A stretch of DNA of 64,000 nt from positions 205,526 to 269,525 of the forward strand of contig NZ_RCZK01000004.1 in assembly GCF_006438955.1 (NCBI RefSeq), written 5' to 3'. The notes under the pieces are model-generated. The model was not told the DNA's origin, ran no database searches, and saw only the letters and a program-made list of their open reading frames with translations. Source of the DNA: Sphingomonas oligophenolica (GTDB lineage: Bacteria > Pseudomonadota > Alphaproteobacteria > Sphingomonadales > Sphingomonadaceae). Shown here one piece after another: positions 8,305 through 17,695 of this stretch (position 1 is its first letter; each line of letters begins with the position of its first letter). The translations under genes were made by a program, and so were the position numbers.

Positions 8305-11300
8305 TTATCGGCCCAGCAGCACGCGTGCCTGGCCCGCGATCTGCGCGAGCATCGCGGCGTTGGGTTGCGCGGCCTGCCTGGCGCGGTCGACCAGCGCCCT
8401 GAACTGCGCGACCCGCGCGGCGTTCGCATCGAGCCAGCCCGCGACGAACGCGCCCGGATCGCCGACCCCGCCGCGCGCGAGAAATTCGAGGCGAAGCTGC
8501 TGGAAATCGCGCGCCAGCCCCGCGATCAGCAGGCGTTCCCACGGATCGCTCGACGCGATCCGCGCCGCGGTCGATTGCGCCCAGTCGAGCCCGAGCGCCT
8601 GGCCGAGGTGCGTGAACGCGCGGGTGAGATCGGCCTCGTCGAGCCCGAGGCACTCGCCGAGATCGGCGAGCCCGATCGCACCGTCGAGTTCGAAGAGCCG
8701 CACGACCTTTTGCGCCAAGTGGCGCGGCGCGCCGACGGCTTCGAGTTCGGCGGCGATCCGCCCGCTGTGCGCGCTCGCTTCCTCGAGCAGCAGCGCCTTG
8801 GTCTGCGCATCGAGCGCGGCAATACCGGCCTTCATCCGCCCGATCACCATGCCTGGTAGTGTCCCCGGCGAGGTCGCACGAAGCAGATCGGCGATCTGCG
8901 ACCGGGTTGCGATCGCGACTTCGTTGAACAGTGCGATCCGTGCCGCCTCTGGCATCGCGGCGGCTTCGATCTCGGCCCACAGCGCGCGGAGCCCGAACAA
9001 TTCCTCGACGACGACGAACATTGCGACGATGTCCCCCATCGCCGCGCCCTCTTCCTCGGCGAGTTCGAACGGGTTGAGGATGCCGAGCCGGTTGACGAGG
9101 CGGTTGGCGAGCTTGGTGGCGACGATTTCGGCGCGCAGCCGATGCTCGTCGATCGCGCCGCGCCACGATTCTCGCATCGCGGGGGGAAACGCTTGGTGGA
9201 GATCGTCTTCGAGCTCGGGCGCCATGCCGAGCCCGGCGCGTTCGATCGCATCCTGCAGCGCGAGCTTGGCGGTCGCGAGCAGCACCGCAAGTTCGGGGCG
9301 GGTCAGCCCGTGGCCATCAAGCCCGCGGCGGAGCAGATCGTCGTTGCCGCCCAAGCCTTCGACCTTGCGATCGAGCCGCCCGGCGTTTTCAAAAATCTCG
9401 ATGACGCGGACGTAGCTGGGGATCGCGGTCGCGCCATCGGCTTCCGCGATCGACAGCGCCAGTGTCTGAAGCCGATTGTCCTCGAGCACCAAGTGCGCGA
9501 CGTCGTCGGTCATGCTGGCGAGCAACGCGTTGCGGTCGTCGAACGACACCCGACCCTCGATCATCTCGCGGTTGAGCGCGATCTTGATGTTGACCTCGTT
9601 GTCCGAACAATCAACGCCCGCCGAATTGTCGATGAAGTCGGCGTTGATCCGCCCGCCACGCGCCGCGAACGCGATTCGTGCGGCCTGGGTGATACCAAGA
9701 TTCGCGCCTTCGCCGATCGCGGTGACGCGCAGCTCCTCGGCGTCGATGCGGAGTCGATCGTTGGCGGGATCGCCGACCTGGATGTTGTTTTCGGCGGCGG
9801 CCTTCACATAGGTGCCGATGCCGCCAAACCAGAGCAGGTCGGCGGGTGCCTTCAGGATGGCGGCGATCAGCATGCCCGGGTCGAGCGCCGCATCGGCGAT
9901 ACCGAGCGCGTCCTGCGCCTGTTTCGAGAGCGTGATGACCTTATCGGCGCGCGAGAAGACCCCGCCACCCTTCGAGATCAGCGACTTGTCGTAATCGTCC
10001 CATGACGATCGCGGCAACCGGAACATGCGGTCGCGTTCGACCCAGCTGGTCGCGGGATCGGGGTCGGGATCGATGAAGATGTGGCGGTGATCGAACGCGG
10101 CGACGAGCTTGATCGTCTTCGACAGCAACATGCCGTTGCCGAACACGTCGCCCGACATGTCGCCGCAGCCGACGACGCGGATGGGGTCGCGCTGGACGTT
10201 GATCCCGCGCTCGGCGAAATGCCGCTGAACGCTGATCCACGCGCCCTTGGCGGTAATCCCCATCGCCTTGTGGTCGTAGCCCTGGCTGCCGCCGCTCGCG
10301 AACGCGTCGCCCAGCCAGAAGTCGCGTTCGAGCGCCAGCGCGTTGGCGACGTCGCTGAACGTCGCGGTACCCTTGTCGGCGGCGACGACGAAATAGGGAT
10401 CGTCGCCGTCGAGGATCGTCACGCCCTGGGGGTGGACGACGCTGCCCTCGACGATGTTGTCGGTGATCGACAGCAGCGAGCGAATGAAGATGCGATAGCT
10501 CTCGGTGCCTTCGGCGAACCACGCGTCGCGATCGGTGGCGGGGGAGGGGAGCTGTTTGGGGTAGAAGCCGCCCTTCGCGCCGGTGGGGACGATTACCGCG
10601 TTCTTGACGCGTTGCGCCTTCATCAGCCCCAAGATTTCGATCCGGAAATCGTCGCGGCGATCGGACCAGCGCAGGCCGCCGCGCGCGACTGGCCCGGCGC
10701 GCAGATGGATGCCCTCTACCCGCGGGCTGTACACCCAGATCTCGCGCCACGGCACGGGGGCAGGGAGGCCGGGGATCAGGCTGCTGTCGAGTTTGAACGC
10801 CAATGCCTCGCGCGCCGCGGGGGCAAAGGCGTTGGTGCGGAGCGTCGCGGCGACCATGCTGCGGTAGGCGCGCAGGATCCGGTCGTCGTCGATCGCGGAA
10901 ACCGCCTCCAGCCCGCGATCGATCGCGCCGTCGGCGCGGCTGGTGCTTTCGAGCGACTGCGGATCGTGCGTCGCACCGAACCGGTCGATCAGCGCGGTCG
11001 CAACATCGGGCGCGCGGCGCAATGCATCGACCACCGTGGTCAGGCCGTAGGACATCCCCGCTTGGCGCAAGTAACGGAACCACGCACGGAACAGCACGAC
11101 CGATTGCGGGTCCATCGCGGCATCGACGATCAGGCGGTTGAACGCGTCGTTCTCCGCGCGCCCCTCCAGCACCGCGGCGATCGCGTCTTCGAGGATGTGC
11201 GGGTCGCTCGACAGCGGGCCGCCTGCGTCAACAACGAATTCATGGACGTAGGAGCGCGCGTCGTCGGTCAGCGCGGTCGGCAGCTCCTCGATCACGCGAA

Positions 11301-12903
11301 ACCCGAAATTCTCGAGCACCGGCACAGCGTCCGACAGCGCGAGCGCGCCGCCCTGACGATAGAGTTTGAGGTAGGTCGTGCCGTCGCGGTGGTACAGCCG
11401 CACCGATCGGGCACCCGAATCGGCAAGGTCCGCGAGGCGGATGATATCGGCGGCGGCCTCGTCGGCGGTGTTGGCGTTGCGATAGCCGGTCGGGAACGTC
11501 CCGGCATGGCGCAGCATCAGCCGCGTCGCGCGCGACGGGCCGACCTGGGTCGCCAGCGCCGCCTCGATCGCGGGACCCCAGCCACGGACCATTCGTTCGA
11601 GCCGATCCTCGAGCGGCGCGTGGTCCGGCATTCGCCCCGCGCCGCGCAGATCGACGGTGTAGCGCAGCAACGCGACCGTGCCGTCCTCGAGCGCGATCGA
11701 CCAGTTGAGGATGCTGCCGTTTGCGGCCTCGCCCAGCATCTCGCCGATCGCGATCCGGCGCGCGGTGGTAAGGTCGTCGCGTGGCAGCCACACAAACGCG
11801 AACAGATGCCGTGCGAGCGCCGATTTCACCATCACCAGCGCGGGGCGCGGACGATCGGCAAGGCTCATCGCGGTCAGCGCCAGCTGTTCGAGCGCGCCGG
11901 GGGGGAAGGCAACGACGAGATCGTGCGGCAGCGCGGTCAGCGCGTGGGTCAGCGCCTTGCCGGTGTGGCCCTTGGGGTCGAACCCGAACTTGGCTTCGAG
12001 CGCGGCGAGGTGGGTCCGCAGCACGGGAACGTCGCGCGGGCGCGCGGTGAGCGCCGCGCTGGTCCACAGCCCGGCGTGGATCGAGAGACCGGTGATGGTG
12101 GGGCCGTCCTTGCGCGGCACGATGACCAGATCGAGCGGCACCGCGCGATGGACGGCCGAGATCAGGTTCGATTTGAGCAGCAGCGGGGCGGCATCCGGAT
12201 CGGCTTCGAACCATTCGATCGCGGCGGTGCGCGATGCCTCGGCGAGGATCGGAACGGCGTGGTCGTGGCGCGCGATGCCGAGTTCATCGCTGCTGGTGCC
12301 ATCGCAGGTCCAGTGCTGGTGACCGAGTTGGGTGAAGTGGCCGTCGATGAACCAACGCAGCAATGCCGCGCCTTCGCCCGGCACCAACGTCGCTTCGTCG
12401 CGCGCCATCGCGCGCTGGAGTTCGGGCCAGTCGACCACCGCATCGCGCACGTCGGTCAACACCGCGTGGAGGCGGCGGACGAGGTCGCGGCGCGCGCGCG
12501 CATCGGCGCGTTCCAGCTCCAGATACACCATCGATTCGGGATTGCCTGCGCCGCCGATGTCCTCGATCTCGCCATCGGCGGATCGGGTCACGCGGACGAC
12601 GGGATGGATGATCCGATCGATGTCGAGGTCGGCGGCGCCGATCGCGGCGGCGATCGAATCCACCAGGAACGGCATGTCGTCGTTGACGATGCCGAGCCGC
12701 ATCCGGCGCCGGACGTCGTCGGAAGGAATCGGCTGCAGCGCGATCGCGGCCTTGCCGGGCTTGCGCCGGGCACCCGCGGTGACGAGGAAGCGCGCGGCCT
12801 CTTCGATCTCTGGCCGGTCGAACCCGACGAGTTCACCGGGCAGCGCGCCCTTGGTTAGCCGCGCGGCCAGCGCGTCGATCGGTGTCTGGGGAGAATGAGC
12901 CAT
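8305..12903 (-). CDS. NAD-specific glutamate dehydrogenase, large (about 1,600-residue) class
   Basis: 1,532-residue cytoplasmic enzyme that deaminates L-glutamate to 2-oxoglutarate with NAD, feeding amino-acid carbon into the TCA cycle. It belongs to the large 160-180 kDa bacterial class with long regulatory N- and C-terminal extensions. N-terminal ACT-like regions carry IVNDDMPFLVDSIAAAI. The catalytic domain has GLRWSDRRDDFRIEILGLMK, AVIVPTGAKGGFYPKQLP and the nucleotide-binding segment VVGCGDMSGDVFGNGMLLS. The protein is somewhat shorter than homologues of about 1,600 residues. The long open frames on the opposite strand are GC-driven shadows. Confidence 0.94.
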   Translation of the reverse strand: MAHSPQTPIDALAARLTKGALPGELVGFDRPEIEEAARFLVTAGARRKPGKAAIALQPIPSDDVRRRMRLGIVNDDMPFLVDSIAAAIGAADLDIDRIIHPVVRVTRSADGEIEDIGGAGNPESMVYLELERADARARRDLVRRLHAVLTDVRDAVVDWPELQRAMARDEATLVPGEGAALLRWFIDGHFTQLGHQHWTCDGTSSDELGIARHDHAVPILAEASRTAAIEWFEADPDAAPLLLKSNLISAVHRAVPLDLVIVPRKDGPTITGLSIHAGLWTSAALTARPRDVPVLRTHLAALEAKFGFDPKGHTGKALTHALTALPHDLVVAFPPGALEQLALTAMSLADRPRPALVMVKSALARHLFAFVWLPRDDLTTARRIAIGEMLGEAANGSILNWSIALEDGTVALLRYTVDLRGAGRMPDHAPLEDRLERMVRGWGPAIEAALATQVGPSRATRLMLRHAGTFPTGYRNANTADEAAADIIRLADLADSGARSVRLYHRDGTTYLKLYRQGGALALSDAVPVLENFGFRVIEELPTALTDDARSYVHEFVVDAGGPLSSDPHILEDAIAAVLEGRAENDAFNRLIVDAAMDPQSVVLFRAWFRYLRQAGMSYGLTTVVDALRRAPDVATALIDRFGATHDPQSLESTSRADGAIDRGLEAVSAIDDDRILRAYRSMVAATLRTNAFAPAAREALAFKLDSSLIPGLPAPVPWREIWVYSPRVEGIHLRAGPVARGGLRWSDRRDDFRIEILGLMKAQRVKNAVIVPTGAKGGFYPKQLPSPATDRDAWFAEGTESYRIFIRSLLSITDNIVEGSVVHPQGVTILDGDDPYFVVAADKGTATFSDVANALALERDFWLGDAFASGGSQGYDHKAMGITAKGAWISVQRHFAERGINVQRDPIRVVGCGDMSGDVFGNGMLLSKTIKLVAAFDHRHIFIDPDPDPATSWVERDRMFRLPRSSWDDYDKSLISKGGGVFSRADKVITLSKQAQDALGIADAALDPGMLIAAILKAPADLLWFGGIGTYVKAAAENNIQVGDPANDRLRIDAEELRVTAIGEGANLGITQAARIAFAARGGRINADFIDNSAGVDCSDNEVNIKIALNREMIEGRVSFDDRNALLASMTDDVAHLVLEDNRLQTLALSIAEADGATAIPSYVRVIEIFENAGRLDRKVEGLGGNDDLLRRGLDGHGLTRPELAVLLATAKLALQDAIERAGLGMAPELEDDLHQAFPPAMRESWRGAIDEHRLRAEIVATKLANRLVNRLGILNPFELAEEEGAAMGDIVAMFVVVEELFGLRALWAEIEAAAMPEAARIALFNEVAIATRSQIADLLRATSPGTLPGMVIGRMKAGIAALDAQTKALLLEEASAHSGRIAAELEAVGAPRHLAQKVVRLFELDGAIGLADLGECLGLDEADLTRAFTHLGQALGLDWAQSTAARIASSDPWERLLIAGLARDFQQLRLEFLARGGVGDPGAFVAGWLDANAARVAQFRALVDRARQAAQPNAAMLAQIAGQARVLLGR

Positions 12904-13010
12904 GCGCGGGAGGCCTACGCCCGCGGACAGGCTAGCTCAAGAGCGATCGAGCGTTTGCGATTATGTCTCGCACGCGCAACAAATCAACCGCGCGGGTCAG
13001 CCGCCCGTCG

Positions 13011-14300
13011 TCAGGCCGCGGCGCGCTTCACCACGGTTTCGACGAGCGCGGGTTGGTCGATCCGTTGGACGATGTCGAGCGTGCCGTCGCGGCCCGCGCG
13101 TGCGACCAGCACGACGAATTCGCCATCGCCCGCGCCGATCGGCACGGTGGCGAGTACCGGCAGCGTGCGCAGTTCGGCGGCGGCGCGGGCATAGAGGTCG
13201 GGGCGCGGGGCGGGGCGGCGCGCGGCGCGTTCGGCGGCGACGATCGCCTTGATGCCGCCAGCGAACCCCTCGAGAAACGCGCCGAGACCCGCGGCGGCGA
13301 CCGCGTGGCGGCGGGCGTGGCTCAGCACCGCAGCATATTCCGCGAGCCGGGTCTTGTCGTATTCCGCGCCGAAGACGAGCTTGACGATCGGCGTCATCGG
13401 TGCGCGGGCCTGCGCGGTGATCAGCGCGTCGTCGAGCAGCGCGCGATACGCGGCCTCGTCGGCATCCGCGGCCAGCGCGAAATCATGCGCCCGACCGAGC
13501 GCGCGATAGAGCGCGGCGCGGCCGCGGGCATCGGCGCCGCGCACCTGCGCCGCGGATTCGCGTGCCATCGCCAGCCGATCGCCGAGCGCGCCGGTCGGGG
13601 CGGGCGGCATCATGCGATCGGGGTCTTCGTTTTCGTTTTCGACTTCGGCGTCGTCCTCATCCCGGTCGTCTAACCCTGCGCTCGGCCCATCGGCCCAGAC
13701 CGGGATGTCGTTGGTCGTCGGCGCGGTGCGGACCGCGGCGTCGAGCTCGGCGGTCAGCGTCGCCTGGGTGTCGGCGTCGGCCATCACCTTCCAGTTGATG
13801 ACCCCGTAGATGAAATCGATGTCGACGCCATTCGACGAAAATGGCATCAGGATGCCGCGGTACAATGTGGTGCAGCCGCTGTTACCGACGAATTCGGCCT
13901 CGAACCCGATCGGCGCACGATTGGCGATGATCTGGAGATAATGGTCGGTCAGCCGCGACAGCAGCGACCGGCTGGGCACTTCGGCGACGCGGCGGATGGC
14001 CGCGTCGAGCCCGCATTCCAGGCGCAGCGCGGCGCCGAGAAAGGCGATCGTCGGATCCTCGATGCCGTGGCCGAAATCGAGCAGCACGCTATGCGGTCCG
14101 AAATCGGTGATGCTGTCGGGATCGAGCCGATCGATCGCGGGGAAGGGCGCGCCGTGGAGCAGCGAGACCCAATGGTTGTAGGCGCGAACATGCATCCGGC
14201 GCTCGTCGCCGCCCAGATCGAACACCTGATCTTCGACCGCGCCGTCGGTCGCATCGTCGATCTCGGTTCGTGCGTTGTCGAAGCCGCCTGTCGTATCCAT
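13011..14300 (-). CDS. PAS-domain protein (PAS_5-like), function unknown
   Basis: 429-residue protein. Residues of about 25-190 resemble the PAS_5 family: HVRAYNHWVSLLHGAPFPAIDRL, DFGPHSVLLDFGHG, and GCTTLYRGILMPFSSNG followed by IDFIYGVINWK. A very acidic linker DDRDEDDAEVENENEDPD separates this from an Ala/Arg-rich C-terminal half of unknown fold. The start at 14300 puts the PAS region near the N-terminus; an in-frame GTG lies 18 nt upstream. It is oriented away from tRNA-Thr and probably has its own promoter. No output domain was recognised, so a sensory or scaffolding role is only inferred. Confidence 0.75.
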   Translation of the reverse strand: MDTTGGFDNARTEIDDATDGAVEDQVFDLGGDERRMHVRAYNHWVSLLHGAPFPAIDRLDPDSITDFGPHSVLLDFGHGIEDPTIAFLGAALRLECGLDAAIRRVAEVPSRSLLSRLTDHYLQIIANRAPIGFEAEFVGNSGCTTLYRGILMPFSSNGVDIDFIYGVINWKVMADADTQATLTAELDAAVRTAPTTNDIPVWADGPSAGLDDRDEDDAEVENENEDPDRMMPPAPTGALGDRLAMARESAAQVRGADARGRAALYRALGRAHDFALAADADEAAYRALLDDALITAQARAPMTPIVKLVFGAEYDKTRLAEYAAVLSHARRHAVAAAGLGAFLEGFAGGIKAIVAAERAARRPAPRPDLYARAAAELRTLPVLATVPIGAGDGEFVVLVARAGRDGTLDIVQRIDQPALVETVVKRAAA

Positions 14301-14475
14301 GCGAATGCGTACCCTCACCGACCGAGCCCAACGCCCGTCGCAGGGTGTTTGCCACCAAGGTGGTAAACGCGCCGTAAAGAGGCGCAAACGACCTGCCGAA
14401 CCGCTTGTCAGCCCCCCCGACACCTGTTACTCGCCCGCCTTCGCCGATCGCCGCCCGCGGTGTTCGGCGCACCAG

Positions 14476-14551
14476 GCCGCTTTAGCTCAGCTGGTAGAGC
14501 ATCGCATTCGTAATGCGGGGGTCACAGGTTCGAGTCCTGTAAGCGGCACCA
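14476..14551 (+). tRNA. tRNA-Thr (anticodon CGT)
   Basis: Full cloverleaf: acceptor GCCGCTT pairs with AAGCGGC, D-arm GCTC/GAGC, anticodon stem TCGCA/TGCGG around loop TTCGTAA (anticodon CGT, reading ACG, threonine), and T-arm ACAGG/CCTGT with TTCGAGT. The discriminator base is A and CCA is encoded (14549-14551). Its 3' half is the attachment site of the elements that follow. Confidence 0.97.
14504..14551 (+). repeat. Attachment site copy 1 (attL) within tRNA-Thr
   Basis: The 48-bp segment from the anticodon stem to the CCA end recurs identically at 35984-36031. Its last 45 bp recur at 63576-63620. An intact tRNA on one side with 3'-end copies on the other is the normal footprint of tyrosine-integrase insertion into a tRNA gene. 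Confidence 0.93.
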
Positions 14552-14681
14552 TTATTTATCATTCTAAATCAATGAGGTAGCCGTCGCCTGGTGCCCCGCG
14601 GTAGGGCCGGCGGCTGTTTCATCGCGTACTCTTGATTTCGGCTGATTTCCGCCGTTTCCGTCTGACCCCCGGCGACTCCAT

Positions 14682-14701
14682 GCAACACGGGTGCAACATG
14701 G
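14682..14701 (+). repeat. Putative integrase arm-type site, left end
   Basis: GCAACACGGGTGCAACATGG, 130 bp inside the left attachment repeat, contains GCAACA twice, 12 bp apart. Eighteen of 20 bases match 35930-35949 at the opposite end of element 1. Confidence 0.55.
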
Positions 14702-14720
14702 CCCGCGTCATTCGGGCCCA

Positions 14721-15470
14721 TCAAACCGGCACGCCAATCTCGTCCGGCCAGATCGCCCGCCAATGCACGCCTCCCGTGTCGGTCGCGATCTCGCCGCCCA
14801 GCGATCCGTATGACGACTGCAGGTTGAGGTGCCCGAGGAGCGGCCGCTTCCCCGTCTCCGAATCAGGTTCGATCGCGAAAACGGGTAACATCGGCACGTC
14901 GTCGTGAATCTGCTCGTGTTCCTGTTCGCCGAAATCGTCGACGCCAAGGTCGCTCTCCGGATCAAACCCGCGGCGGTCATCCTCGATCGACGTGTCGCGG
15001 TCGTCATCCTCGTCATCCTCGCCGATCGGCCAGCCCCGCAGACCGGGTCGCTGCTCGCCGCCATGCGACAGCTTGTGGCGACCGCGTGTATTCCATTCGG
15101 TGTAGGCGACTTCGGCGTCATCAGGGTCGCCGGGAAGGCCGCGGACATCACTGATGTAGAAGCCGGGATCGTCATCGCGCGCCGAACAGCAATCGCCGTC
15201 GTCGTCTTCCGCGTCCTCCGGCACGCCAGGAAGGCCATCGGGCGCGCTGTCGTCGTCGGCGGGGTCATAGTCGTTGCCGGGCGCGATCATCAGCACGCTT
15301 CCGCGCTCGTCATCCTCGCCTTCCGGATCCCCGTCGATCGCGTCGAGCATGTCGATCAATCCGTCGATCGTCTCGCCGATCTCGCGGGCGGCGTCGGCGC
15401 GACCGAGCCGCTGGGCCAGATCGCACAAGGGCACGAGCTGGGCCCCGGCCTGCATGCGGAGCTCAAGCAT
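14721..15470 (-). CDS. Acidic hypothetical protein
   Basis: 249 residues, highly acidic with long Asp/Glu stretches (DGDPEGEDDERG, EDAEDDDGDCC, EDDEDDDRD). The N-terminus MLELRMQAGAQLVPLCDLAQRL looks helical. The C-terminal segment GKRPLLGHLNLQSSYGSLGGEIATDTG is more ordered. No family was recognised. It overlaps the upstream gene 15463-16119 by 8 bp on the same strand, so the two are probably co-transcribed. It is the first gene inside element 1 next to the left attachment site. Confidence 0.65.
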   Translation of the reverse strand: MLELRMQAGAQLVPLCDLAQRLGRADAAREIGETIDGLIDMLDAIDGDPEGEDDERGSVLMIAPGNDYDPADDDSAPDGLPGVPEDAEDDDGDCCSARDDDPGFYISDVRGLPGDPDDAEVAYTEWNTRGRHKLSHGGEQRPGLRGWPIGEDDEDDDRDTSIEDDRRGFDPESDLGVDDFGEQEHEQIHDDVPMLPVFAIEPDSETGKRPLLGHLNLQSSYGSLGGEIATDTGGVHWRAIWPDEIGVPV

Positions 15471-16119
15471 CGGCCCGCTCCTCGATCAGACGATCGACGT
15501 CATCAAATATCGGCTTGAGGTAGTCCATGCTGAATGACTGCAAGTGGCCATCCTCGTCGGCGGTGATCCCGTGGCGAAGCTTCCATTGAAGGGCCCTCAG
15601 ATTGGGCGCTGGCATCGCCATCAAGGCGTGCTCGGCGGCAACAACGGCGTCATCGTGACGTTCGAACGACGTGCAGACGCGCTCGATATTGAACCGGCGA
15701 TCGTTGACCGTGCGGAGGCGACGATATTCGGCGACGGTGTCAATCGCGTCAAGACGACGCTGCTTCGCCAAGGCTGAGCCGGTCCAAAGGCCGTTCTCAT
15801 TCGAGATGACCCAACGGCGATAGGCATCAATGTCGAGCGTATGCGCCACAGCGTTGCGATCGGAGAACGGGAATTCGCTCCAGTCGATGATTGCCTGGCT
15901 CGGCTTGTTCGCCTCCCATCCGACCATCACTCGGTCATGATAGACGTCGAATCGTGCGGCGCGCTTTTTGGCCCGCTCGTAGGTGATCATCGCGGCATCC
16001 CAACCGGAGGCGGAGGGGGCTGCGAGGGCTGGCATCGCGCCAATCATGGCGACAGCGGGAATTGCCACAACGGCGTCGAGCATCGCGCGGCGAGTTATGA
16101 TAGTGACGTGGTTAGCCAT
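15463..16119 (-). CDS. Exported hypothetical protein with Tat-like signal
   Basis: 218 residues starting at the ATG at 16119, which has a good AAGGAAC ribosome-binding site 6-7 nt upstream; a longer in-frame start is less likely. The N-terminus has a twin arginine (TIITRRAML) followed by a hydrophobic stretch DAVVAIPAVAMIGAMPALAAP that ends in an AxA-type cleavage site, suggesting Tat or Sec export. The mature part is helical and charged (YERAKKRAARFDVY, EYRRLRTVNDRRFNIERV). No family was recognised. It overlaps the acidic protein gene downstream. Confidence 0.65.
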   Translation of the reverse strand: MANHVTIITRRAMLDAVVAIPAVAMIGAMPALAAPSASGWDAAMITYERAKKRAARFDVYHDRVMVGWEANKPSQAIIDWSEFPFSDRNAVAHTLDIDAYRRWVISNENGLWTGSALAKQRRLDAIDTVAEYRRLRTVNDRRFNIERVCTSFERHDDAVVAAEHALMAMPAPNLRALQWKLRHGITADEDGHLQSFSMDYLKPIFDDVDRLIEERADA

Positions 16120-16212
16120 TGCCGTTCCTTTCGAGAGAAGGCGGTTCGTGGTTAGAGCCGGAGCAAGGGTCCTAAGCCTTGCTTCGGCTCGGCTTTCTGC
16201 TACCAATAACCT

Positions 16213-16401
16213 ATGACCGCGTCAACGCCTGATATCAAAAACCTTGGCGGGCGCCCGCGAACAGGCATCGGCACACCAGTCATGGTGCGCCTGCAGCCCG
16301 ACCAGCTCGGCGCGCTCGACCAGTGGATTGCGAACCATGAAACAGCCCCCTCCCGCCCCGAGGCAATCCGTCAGCTGCTCGAGCAGGCGTTGAAGCCATG
16401 A
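16213..16401 (+). CDS. Ribbon-helix-helix (CopG/Arc-like) DNA-binding protein
   Basis: 62 residues. After a basic N-terminus (LGGRPRTG) it has the RHH pattern: strand PVMVRLQPDQ, helix LGALDQWIANHE, then SRPEAIRQLLEQAL. Such dimeric proteins bind DNA through the paired strands and often autoregulate. It is divergent from the exported-protein gene at 16119 and overlaps the next gene by 4 bp (ATGA). An antitoxin role is possible for this fold, but the partner does not resemble a known toxin. Confidence 0.7.
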   Translation: MTASTPDIKNLGGRPRTGIGTPVMVRLQPDQLGALDQWIANHETAPSRPEAIRQLLEQALKP

Positions 16402-16595
16402 ACCGCGAGCAAGAGGCCGCGATCGTGCAAGCATTCATCGACGAACTGGGCGCCGGTCCTCATACCGGCACCGAAGCCTTCCGCGCGTTCCTGGGCCTCG
16501 AGGCCATATCGGGACAGCTCTTCGAAGGCCTCGGCGGCGATCCGTGGCAACAGGTACACGCGCTGCTGAATCGGCGCGGGGTCACGAGCGGCTGA
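16398..16595 (+). CDS. Small hypothetical protein coupled to RHH gene
   Basis: 65 residues (MNREQEAAIVQAFIDELGAG...), predicted mostly helical, with no membrane segment and no recognised family. Its start overlaps the RHH gene stop (ATGA), so both are made from one transcript. Its 3' end overlaps the convergent ParB-like remnant by 14 bp. Confidence 0.6.
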   Translation: MNREQEAAIVQAFIDELGAGPHTGTEAFRAFLGLEAISGQLFEGLGGDPWQQVHALLNRRGVTSG

Positions 16596-16932
16596 GCGCT
16601 TCACCTTCGCGGCTCGTCGCCTCTTCGTCGGTCTCGGCCTCACGAACCATGACGACGTTGACCGGCTTCGGATTAAGCGCGCGCTCCACTGTGCGCTTGC
16701 TCAATCCGGTTTCATCCGCAATCTGCTTTGCGACGCCAACCGGCCTCCCGCCTTGCGGTCCAGATTTAGGTTTTGCGTCAATCTGTCGCGAAACCTCGGC
16801 CCGCGCTTCGAGCAGGTCAGCATATCGCCAGATATGCTCGTCGCGCTGCTCCTTGGTCAGATCGAGCCGATGCCCAGAGATTCGGCCAGCGTTCGCCAGC
16901 GTTAGCGGGTTCCAGCCGGTAACGGCCAGCAT
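16582..16932 (-). pseudogene. Remnant of a ParB-like/HTH replication or partition protein
   Basis: The frame encodes LDLTKEQRDEHIWRYADLLEAR followed by a linker and an HTH (PVGVAKQIADETGLSKRTVERALNP). This resembles the region after the nuclease-like domain in ParB-family phage proteins, where a segment like ENLHRLDLTKEQRDEHI is usual. Here the preceding residues are unrelated, and no ParB catalytic domain occurs in any frame upstream before the tail genes begin at 17027. I read it as a 5'-truncated gene. A functional short HTH protein starting at 16932 cannot be excluded. Confidence 0.55.
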
Positions 16933-17026
16933 TGGCGGGGGGACGGTCGCGCGCGCGCGCGTGTACGCTCGCGGGCACGAGGGCAACGATCCGCCGAGCC
17001 CGCGCGACATCATCGGGTGACGACCC

Positions 17027-17695
17027 ATGACGACCAATCCCGCGCTGCATGCGGCCACGACCAGCTACACGCCGCCCTCACTGGCCGCGCTGACCGACCC
17101 GCCCAGCTTCCTGTTCCGCAACCCCGATCCCCGCGCCGGTCGCCGCTTCCGCTACGCCCTGATCGAGGCCGGGCTTCGCTGCCACGACAGCGCGGCTATC
17201 GAGCGCGAGACGATCGCCACGATGCGCAATCTCTGGACCGGCGACGCCGACATGCTCGCCAGCAACGAAGCCCGGCTCCGCGCATTCTGGCAGGCGGTTC
17301 GCGACGCCGAGACCGATCCGACCGTCACGATCGACCAGGACGAAGCCGACGCGATCAGCGAAGCGATGGGCAAGCTGGTCGACGCATCGCCAGCCCTGCG
17401 CACCATGTCCGAGCAAAACGCGTTGTTCGGCGAGGATGCGCCCAAGCTGGCGCTCTGCAGGCTGCTCGCCGGATGGACCGGGCTCGCCACGCCGTACCGC
17501 TTCCACATGGGCAGCATTCCGATGGCGACGATCGACGCGCTGCAGGACGAGATCAACGACATCGAGGTGAAGGCCGCAATGGCCGAGGTGCCGGGCATCG
17601 CGGGCATCGCGTTCGATGAGCTGGCGCTCCACGCGCTCGCGCTGCTCGGCTTCACCGGTGCCGTCCCCATCGAACCGGAGGGAATCGCGGCATGA
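17027..17695 (+). CDS. Phage tail-region hypothetical protein
   Basis: 222 residues (MTTNPALHAATTSYTPPSLA...). The sequence is soluble with an acidic middle (TVTIDQDEADAISEAMGKLVD). Its position, 4 bp overlap with the DUF6441-like gene, and location two genes before the tape measure are typical of a tail assembly or minor tail gene, but no family was recognised with confidence. It is the first plus-strand gene of the tail block; nothing that looks like a capsid or connector gene precedes it. Confidence 0.65.
   Translation: MTTNPALHAATTSYTPPSLAALTDPPSFLFRNPDPRAGRRFRYALIEAGLRCHDSAAIERETIATMRNLWTGDADMLASNEARLRAFWQAVRDAETDPTVTIDQDEADAISEAMGKLVDASPALRTMSEQNALFGEDAPKLALCRLLAGWTGLATPYRFHMGSIPMATIDALQDEINDIEVKAAMAEVPGIAGIAFDELALHALALLGFTGAVPIEPEGIAA

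Noticed and set aside
10081..12858. A 925-codon open frame on the plus strand across the glutamate dehydrogenase gene
   Set aside because: It is the antisense shadow of a GC-rich gene; the protein is Arg/Gly/Asp-rich without domains, while the minus-strand frame is a clear glutamate dehydrogenase.
16213..16595. RHH protein plus small partner considered as a toxin-antitoxin pair
   Set aside because: The fold and coupling fit, but the second protein shows no ParE, RelE or other toxin feature and the order alone is weak evidence.
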